A stretch of DNA of 18,725 bases, from positions 1-18,725 of the forward strand of contig JASGFG010000077.1 in assembly GCA_047605605.1 (NCBI GenBank), in the 5' to 3' direction. Below, in pieces: positions 15,430 through 18,725 of this stretch (position 1 is its first letter; each line of letters opens with the position of its first letter). Source of the stretch: JAATGA01 sp047605605. GTDB lineage: Bacteria > Pseudomonadota > Alphaproteobacteria > Rhodobacterales > Rhodobacteraceae. Both the position numbers and the translations under genes were made by a program. A model generated the notes under the pieces. The model had not been told where the DNA came from. It saw only the letters and a list, made by a program, of their open reading frames with translations, and did no database searches.

Positions 15430-16023
15430 ATGGCACGTTCCTCAACGCTTCGTGATCGGCGCCGGCAGCAGACGGCGCGCGAGATCCAGAAGGCCACCCT
15501 GAACCTGATCCTGCGCCATGGCTATGCCTCTGTCACGACCGAGATGATTGCCGCCGAGGCGGGGATCAGCCCGCGGACGTTTTTCAACTATTATACGAAC
15601 AAGGAGGCCGCCTCCGCCGGTGATCCGCCGGATTTCCCGCCCGATGTCGTCGCGCGCTTCGTTGCCGGGGAAATGCCGCTGGCCGCCGCGCTGGCCGAGA
15701 TGCTGACAGGGCAGATCCGCGCCGTCCTGTCCCAACGCGAGATGCTGGACCTGATGGTCCGCGCGCTGGAGCACAATCCGCAGCTGATGTCGGCGTTGGA
15801 TGAAAACCTGCGCCGCCACCGCGACCGGCTGGGCGCGATCCTGTCGCAATGGCCGGGCGGCGGGGTCGATACCACGACCGCGGGGCTGCTGGCCGATCTG
15901 CTGATGGGCTCGGTGCGCGAGGCGGTCGGCCAATGCCTGACCGGCCAACGCACCGAGGCGCAGGTGCTGGCCGACGCCGTTCGGCGCCTGCGCGACATCG
16001 GCGGCATCCTGGCCGGGGCGTAA
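15430..16023 (+). CDS. TetR-family transcriptional regulator of the RND efflux operon
   Basis: Probable repressor, 197 residues. The N-terminal TetR DNA-binding domain includes AREIQKATLNLILRHGYASVTTEMIAAEAGISPRTFFNYYTNKEAA (residues 16-61), with the helix-turn-helix at about 34-56. The C-terminal ligand-binding part is variable, as usual. The frame extends upstream to 15268, but the ATG at 15430 is chosen because it gives a normal TetR N-terminus and the longer form would run through the operator into the adaptor gene. The ribosome-binding site is weak. Divergent orientation and the inverted repeat make control of the efflux operon likely, as for AcrR-type regulators. The inducer is unknown. 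Confidence 0.93.
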   Translation: MARSSTLRDRRRQQTAREIQKATLNLILRHGYASVTTEMIAAEAGISPRTFFNYYTNKEAASAGDPPDFPPDVVARFVAGEMPLAAALAEMLTGQIRAVLSQREMLDLMVRALEHNPQLMSALDENLRRHRDRLGAILSQWPGGGVDTTTAGLLADLLMGSVREAVGQCLTGQRTEAQVLADAVRRLRDIGGILAGA

Positions 16024-16073
16024 CCCCCCTTCCCCCTTGTCGGGCCCGTATCAGATCCGTGATCTATCGGGGC

Positions 16074-16103
16074 TTGACCCCCGCCGCATCCGGGTCGTAA
16101 ATG
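16074..16103 (+). promoter_or_regulatory. Candidate mntH promoter
   Basis: TTGACC (16074-16079) is a good -35 box; TAAATG (16098-16103), 18 bases later, is a weak -10 box. Transcription would start inside the dyad at 16106-16124, so a metal-bound repressor there would block it. GAGG at 16126-16129 is the ribosome-binding site. Confidence 0.45.
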
Positions 16104-16105
16104 CA

Positions 16106-16124
16106 ATTGAGAATTATTTGCAAT
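16106..16124. promoter_or_regulatory. Fur/Mur-type metal regulator box before mntH
   Basis: ATTGAGAATTATTTGCAAT is a 19-bp dyad (ATTGnnAATnATTnnCAAT, 14 of 18 positions symmetrical), the length and AT-rich style of Fur-superfamily sites. In alphaproteobacteria the Fur homologue Mur represses manganese importers through similar TGCAA-rich sites. A 10-base direct repeat, TGCAATTGAG (16102-16111 and 16119-16128), overlaps it. Manganese-dependent repression is inferred. Confidence 0.65.
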
Positions 16125-16134
16125 TGAGGTCACG

Positions 16135-17463
16135 ATGCCCACCTCCCCTCAGGGCTGGCGCGAGTCGGGCGACACGCCGTCGCTTTCCGAAGTTTTCCGG
16201 TCGGTCGCCGTGCCGCAGGGACAATCGCGGTTGCGGCGGTTCCTGGCGTTTCTGGGACCGGGCTATCTGGTCGCGGTCGGCTATATGGACCCCGGCAACT
16301 GGGCGACCTCGCTGGCGGGCGGCGCCAAGTTCGGTTATACGCTGCTGTTCGTCGCGCTGCTGTCGAACATCATGGCGATCCTGCTGCAATCGCTGTGCGC
16401 GCGGCTGGCCATCGGCTCGGGCCGGGATCTGGCGCAGGCCTGCCGCGACGCCTATCCGAAATGGCTGTCGTTTCCGCTGTGGCTTTTCGCCGAGGCGGCG
16501 ATCATCGCCACCGACCTGGCCGAGGTGATCGGCACCGCCATCGGGCTGCAACTGCTGTTCGGTATCCCGCTGGAAATCGGCATCTTCATCACCGCCGCCG
16601 ATGTCTTCCTGATCCTGTGGCTGCAAAACCGCGGCTTCCGCAAGGTCGAGGCCTTCGTCATAGCCCTACTGGGGGTGATCACGGCCTGCTTTCTGGTCCA
16701 GATCGCCATGGCCGATCCCGACTGGGGCGCAGTGATCCGGGGCTTTGCCCCCTCGACCGAGATCGTGACCAACCCGGACATGCTGTATATCGCGCTTGGC
16801 ATCATCGGGGCGACGGTCATGCCGCACAACCTGTATCTGCATTCGGGCATCGTGCAGACCCGCGCGTTTGGCCAGGACCCCGCCATGAAGCGCGAGGCGC
16901 TGACGCTGGCCACATGGGATTCGACCGTCGCGCTGATGTTCGCGCTGACCATCAACGCCTCGATCCTGATCCTGGCCGCTGCCACCTTTCACGCCAGCGG
17001 CAACCACGAGGTGGTCGAGATCGACCAGGCCCACGCCCTGCTGTCGCCGCTTCTGGGCGGGTCGCTGGCGCCGACGCTGTTCGGCCTTGCGCTGCTGGCC
17101 TGCGGGCTGAACGCGACGATCACCGCCACCATGTCGGGCCAGATCGTGATGGAGGGGTTCATGCACTGGCGCATCAGCCCGGTGTTGCGCCGCGCCATCA
17201 CCCGCGTGCTGGCCATCATTCCCGCCTGTGCGGTGATCCTGATCTGGGGCAGCCAGGAATCGGGCAAGCTGTTGATCTTCAGCCAGGTGGTGCTGTCGTT
17301 CCAGCTGCCGTTTGCCATCGTGCCGCTGGTGATGTTCACCGCCAGCCGGGCAAAGATGGGCGATCTGGTCGCGCCCCGCTGGCTGACCCTTGCCTGCTGG
17401 GTGATCGCGATCACCATCATCGGGCTGAACGCGCAGCTTCTGTGGTCGGTGATGGCGGGGTGA
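16135..17463 (+). CDS. mntH: Nramp-family divalent metal transporter (MntH, probable Mn2+ importer)
   Basis: Inner-membrane proton-coupled importer of manganese and possibly ferrous iron, 442 residues with about eleven membrane segments. The key metal-binding motifs are intact: DPGN at 52-55 in the first membrane segment and MPHN at 229-232 in the sixth, including the methionine that favours transition metals over calcium. The hydrophilic N-terminus of about 35 residues is somewhat longer than in E. coli MntH. The ATG at 16135 has GAGG five bases upstream. It stands alone behind a Fur/Mur-type dyad, which supports manganese import and metal-dependent control. Strict metal preference cannot be told from sequence. 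Confidence 0.95.
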   Translation: MPTSPQGWRESGDTPSLSEVFRSVAVPQGQSRLRRFLAFLGPGYLVAVGYMDPGNWATSLAGGAKFGYTLLFVALLSNIMAILLQSLCARLAIGSGRDLAQACRDAYPKWLSFPLWLFAEAAIIATDLAEVIGTAIGLQLLFGIPLEIGIFITAADVFLILWLQNRGFRKVEAFVIALLGVITACFLVQIAMADPDWGAVIRGFAPSTEIVTNPDMLYIALGIIGATVMPHNLYLHSGIVQTRAFGQDPAMKREALTLATWDSTVALMFALTINASILILAAATFHASGNHEVVEIDQAHALLSPLLGGSLAPTLFGLALLACGLNATITATMSGQIVMEGFMHWRISPVLRRAITRVLAIIPACAVILIWGSQESGKLLIFSQVVLSFQLPFAIVPLVMFTASRAKMGDLVAPRWLTLACWVIAITIIGLNAQLLWSVMAG

Positions 17464-17464
17464 C

Positions 17465-17506
17465 GGTTGCCCCGCCCGCCCGCAACCCCTAGATTGGCCG
17501 GGTTGC
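17465..17506 (+). promoter_or_regulatory. Competing hairpins in the dnaX leader
   Basis: GGTTGC occurs at 17465-17470 and 17501-17506, with its complement GCAACC at 17482-17487 between them. The middle copy can pair with either flank; pairing with the right one (GCAACCC with GGGTTGC) ends exactly at the AGGAGG ribosome-binding site (17507-17512). This could affect mntH 3' end formation or dnaX translation, or be chance in C/G-rich sequence. No clear dnaX promoter is visible in the 53-base gap. Confidence 0.3.
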
Positions 17507-17516
17507 AGGAGGCCCC

Positions 17517-18725
17517 ATGTCCGATACCCCCGCCTATCAGGTTCTTGCCCGGAAATACCGGCCCGAAACCTTTGCCGATCTTGTCGGGCAAGAGGCGATG
17601 GTGCGCACGCTGAAGAACGCCTTCGCGGCCGACCGCATCGCCCATGCCTTCATCATGACCGGCATCCGCGGCACCGGAAAAACCACCACCGCCCGGATCA
17701 TCGCCAAGGGGCTGAACTGCACCGGCCCCGATGGCACCGGCGGCCCCACGACCGAGCCTTGCGGGCGGTGCGAGGCGTGCCGCGCCATTTCCGAAGGCCG
17801 CCACGTCGACGTGATGGAGATGGACGCGGCATCGCGCACCGGCGTGGGCGACATCCGCGAGATCATCGACTCGGTCCACTACCGGGCAGCCTCGGCCCGC
17901 TACAAGATCTACATCATCGACGAAGTTCACATGCTGTCGACCAGCGCCTTCAACGCGCTGCTGAAAACGCTGGAAGAACCGCCCGCGCATGTGAAGTTCA
18001 TCTTTGCCACCACCGAAATCCGCAAGGTTCCCGTCACCGTCCTGTCCCGCTGCCAGCGGTTCGACCTGAAACGGATCGAGCCCGAGGTGATGATGGCCCT
18101 GCTGCGCAGGATCGCCGGGGGCGAGGGGGCCTCGATCACCGAGGATGCGCTGGCGCTGATCACCCGCGCGGCCGAGGGGTCGGCGCGGGATGCGACCTCG
18201 CTGCTGGACCAGGCGATTTCGCATGGCGCGGGGGAAACCACGGCCGATCAGGTGCGCGCCATGCTGGGGCTGGCCGACCGCGGCCGGGTGCTGGACCTGT
18301 TCGACCTGATCATGCGGGGCGATGCGGCGGCGGCGCTGTCCGAACTGTCGGCGCAATATGCCGACGGGGCCGACCCGATGGTCGTGCTGCGCGACCTGGC
18401 CGAGATCACCCACTGGATTTCCGTCATCAAGATCACGCCCGAGGCGGCCGAGGACCCGACCACGCCCCCCGATGAACGGACCCGCGGGCTAGACATGGCG
18501 GCGCGCCTGCCGATGCGCAGCCTGTCGCGGATGTGGCAGATGCTGCTCAAGGCGCTGGAAGAGGTGGCCTTGGCCCCGAACGCCATGATGGCCGCCGAGA
18601 TGGCGGTGATCCGGCTGACCCATGTCGCCGACCTGCCCGACCCCGAGGCGCTGATCCGCCGCCTGCAATCGCAGCCCCAGCCCCCCGCCCCCGGCGGTGC
18701 GCCGACCGGCGGCGGCGGTCCCGGC
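17517..18725 (+). CDS. dnaX: DNA polymerase III subunit tau/gamma, DnaX (N-terminal part, cut by window edge)
   Basis: ATPase of the clamp loader that places the beta sliding clamp on DNA and holds the replicase together. The 403 codons visible start MSDTPAYQVLARKYRPETFADLVGQE and remain open at the right edge. Motifs: Walker A GIRGTGKTT (49-57), four zinc-binding cysteines C68, C82, C85 and C88, Walker B IIDEVH (133-138), sensor 1 ATTEIRK (164-170) and the SRC motif (177-179). Clamp-loader domains I-III are nearly complete, and the last visible residues form a Pro/Gly-rich linker. The C-terminal polymerase- and helicase-binding part, and any frameshift site that would yield gamma, lie outside. 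AGGAGG four bases before the ATG marks the start. Confidence 0.97.
   Translation, partial: MSDTPAYQVLARKYRPETFADLVGQEAMVRTLKNAFAADRIAHAFIMTGIRGTGKTTTARIIAKGLNCTGPDGTGGPTTEPCGRCEACRAISEGRHVDVMEMDAASRTGVGDIREIIDSVHYRAASARYKIYIIDEVHMLSTSAFNALLKTLEEPPAHVKFIFATTEIRKVPVTVLSRCQRFDLKRIEPEVMMALLRRIAGGEGASITEDALALITRAAEGSARDATSLLDQAISHGAGETTADQVRAMLGLADRGRVLDLFDLIMRGDAAAALSELSAQYADGADPMVVLRDLAEITHWISVIKITPEAAEDPTTPPDERTRGLDMAARLPMRSLSRMWQMLLKALEEVALAPNAMMAAEMAVIRLTHVADLPDPEALIRRLQSQPQPPAPGGAPTGGGGPG

Noticed and set aside
16024..16073. Possible terminator after tetR
   Set aside because: Only short C-rich and GC stems with no uridine run are visible, too weak to call.
18660..18725. G/C-rich runs at the end of dnaX considered as a programmed frameshift site
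   Set aside because: They encode a Pro/Gly linker in frame; there is no slippery A-rich heptamer, and the relevant region may lie beyond the window.
1..18725. Mobile elements, CRISPR arrays, defence genes, tRNA or rRNA
   Set aside because: No transposase, integrase, direct-repeat array, defence domain or RNA gene pattern was found on either strand.

Overview
The window is high-GC DNA from an alphaproteobacterium, most likely a Rhodobacteraceae member of the Paracoccus/Rhodobacter type. Support comes from strong G/C third-position bias, the protein styles (MetNIQ, NodT/OprM-type outer membrane factor, RbsA-type sugar ABC transporter, Nramp transporter with a Mur-like box, alphaproteobacterial DnaX), and an intergenic repeat at 9614-9670 that I associate from memory with Rhodobacterales genomes. 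The genus is inference.

Layout. (1) 1-2536, minus strand: metQ-metN-metI, a methionine ABC importer; metI is cut by the left edge a few codons before its expected end. A stable hairpin lies between metQ and metN. (2) 2761-3777, minus: a LacI-family repressor. (3) 3906-9535, plus: a five-gene carbohydrate operon divergent from the repressor: TIM-barrel sugar isomerase/epimerase, Gfo/Idh/MocA dehydrogenase, RbsA-type double ATPase, RbsC-type permease and periplasmic sugar-binding protein, with overlapping genes and a clear terminator at 9557-9592. The divergent promoter holds two identical LacI-type operators 32 bp apart. (4) 9693-15335, minus: a tripartite RND efflux operon (adaptor, inner-membrane pump, outer-membrane lipoprotein), with a divergent TetR regulator at 15430-16023 and an inverted-repeat operator between them. 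(5) 16135-17463, plus: an Nramp/MntH metal transporter behind a 19-bp dyad typical of Fur/Mur sites. (6) 17517 to the right edge, plus: the N-terminal 403 residues of DnaX, the clamp-loader tau/gamma subunit.

How it works together. Three of the units (sugar, efflux, manganese) are transport modules, each with a visible regulatory site. The sugar operon is the least explained: it couples uptake to an NAD(P)-dependent dehydrogenase and a metal-dependent TIM-barrel enzyme and has no kinase, a combination that fits oxidation of a sugar, polyol or glycoside followed by isomerisation or bond cleavage. Its substrate cannot be read from the sequence. I see no RNA genes, insertion sequences, CRISPR arrays, phage genes or defence genes. 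Coding density is high and no gene-free stretch exceeds 300 bases.
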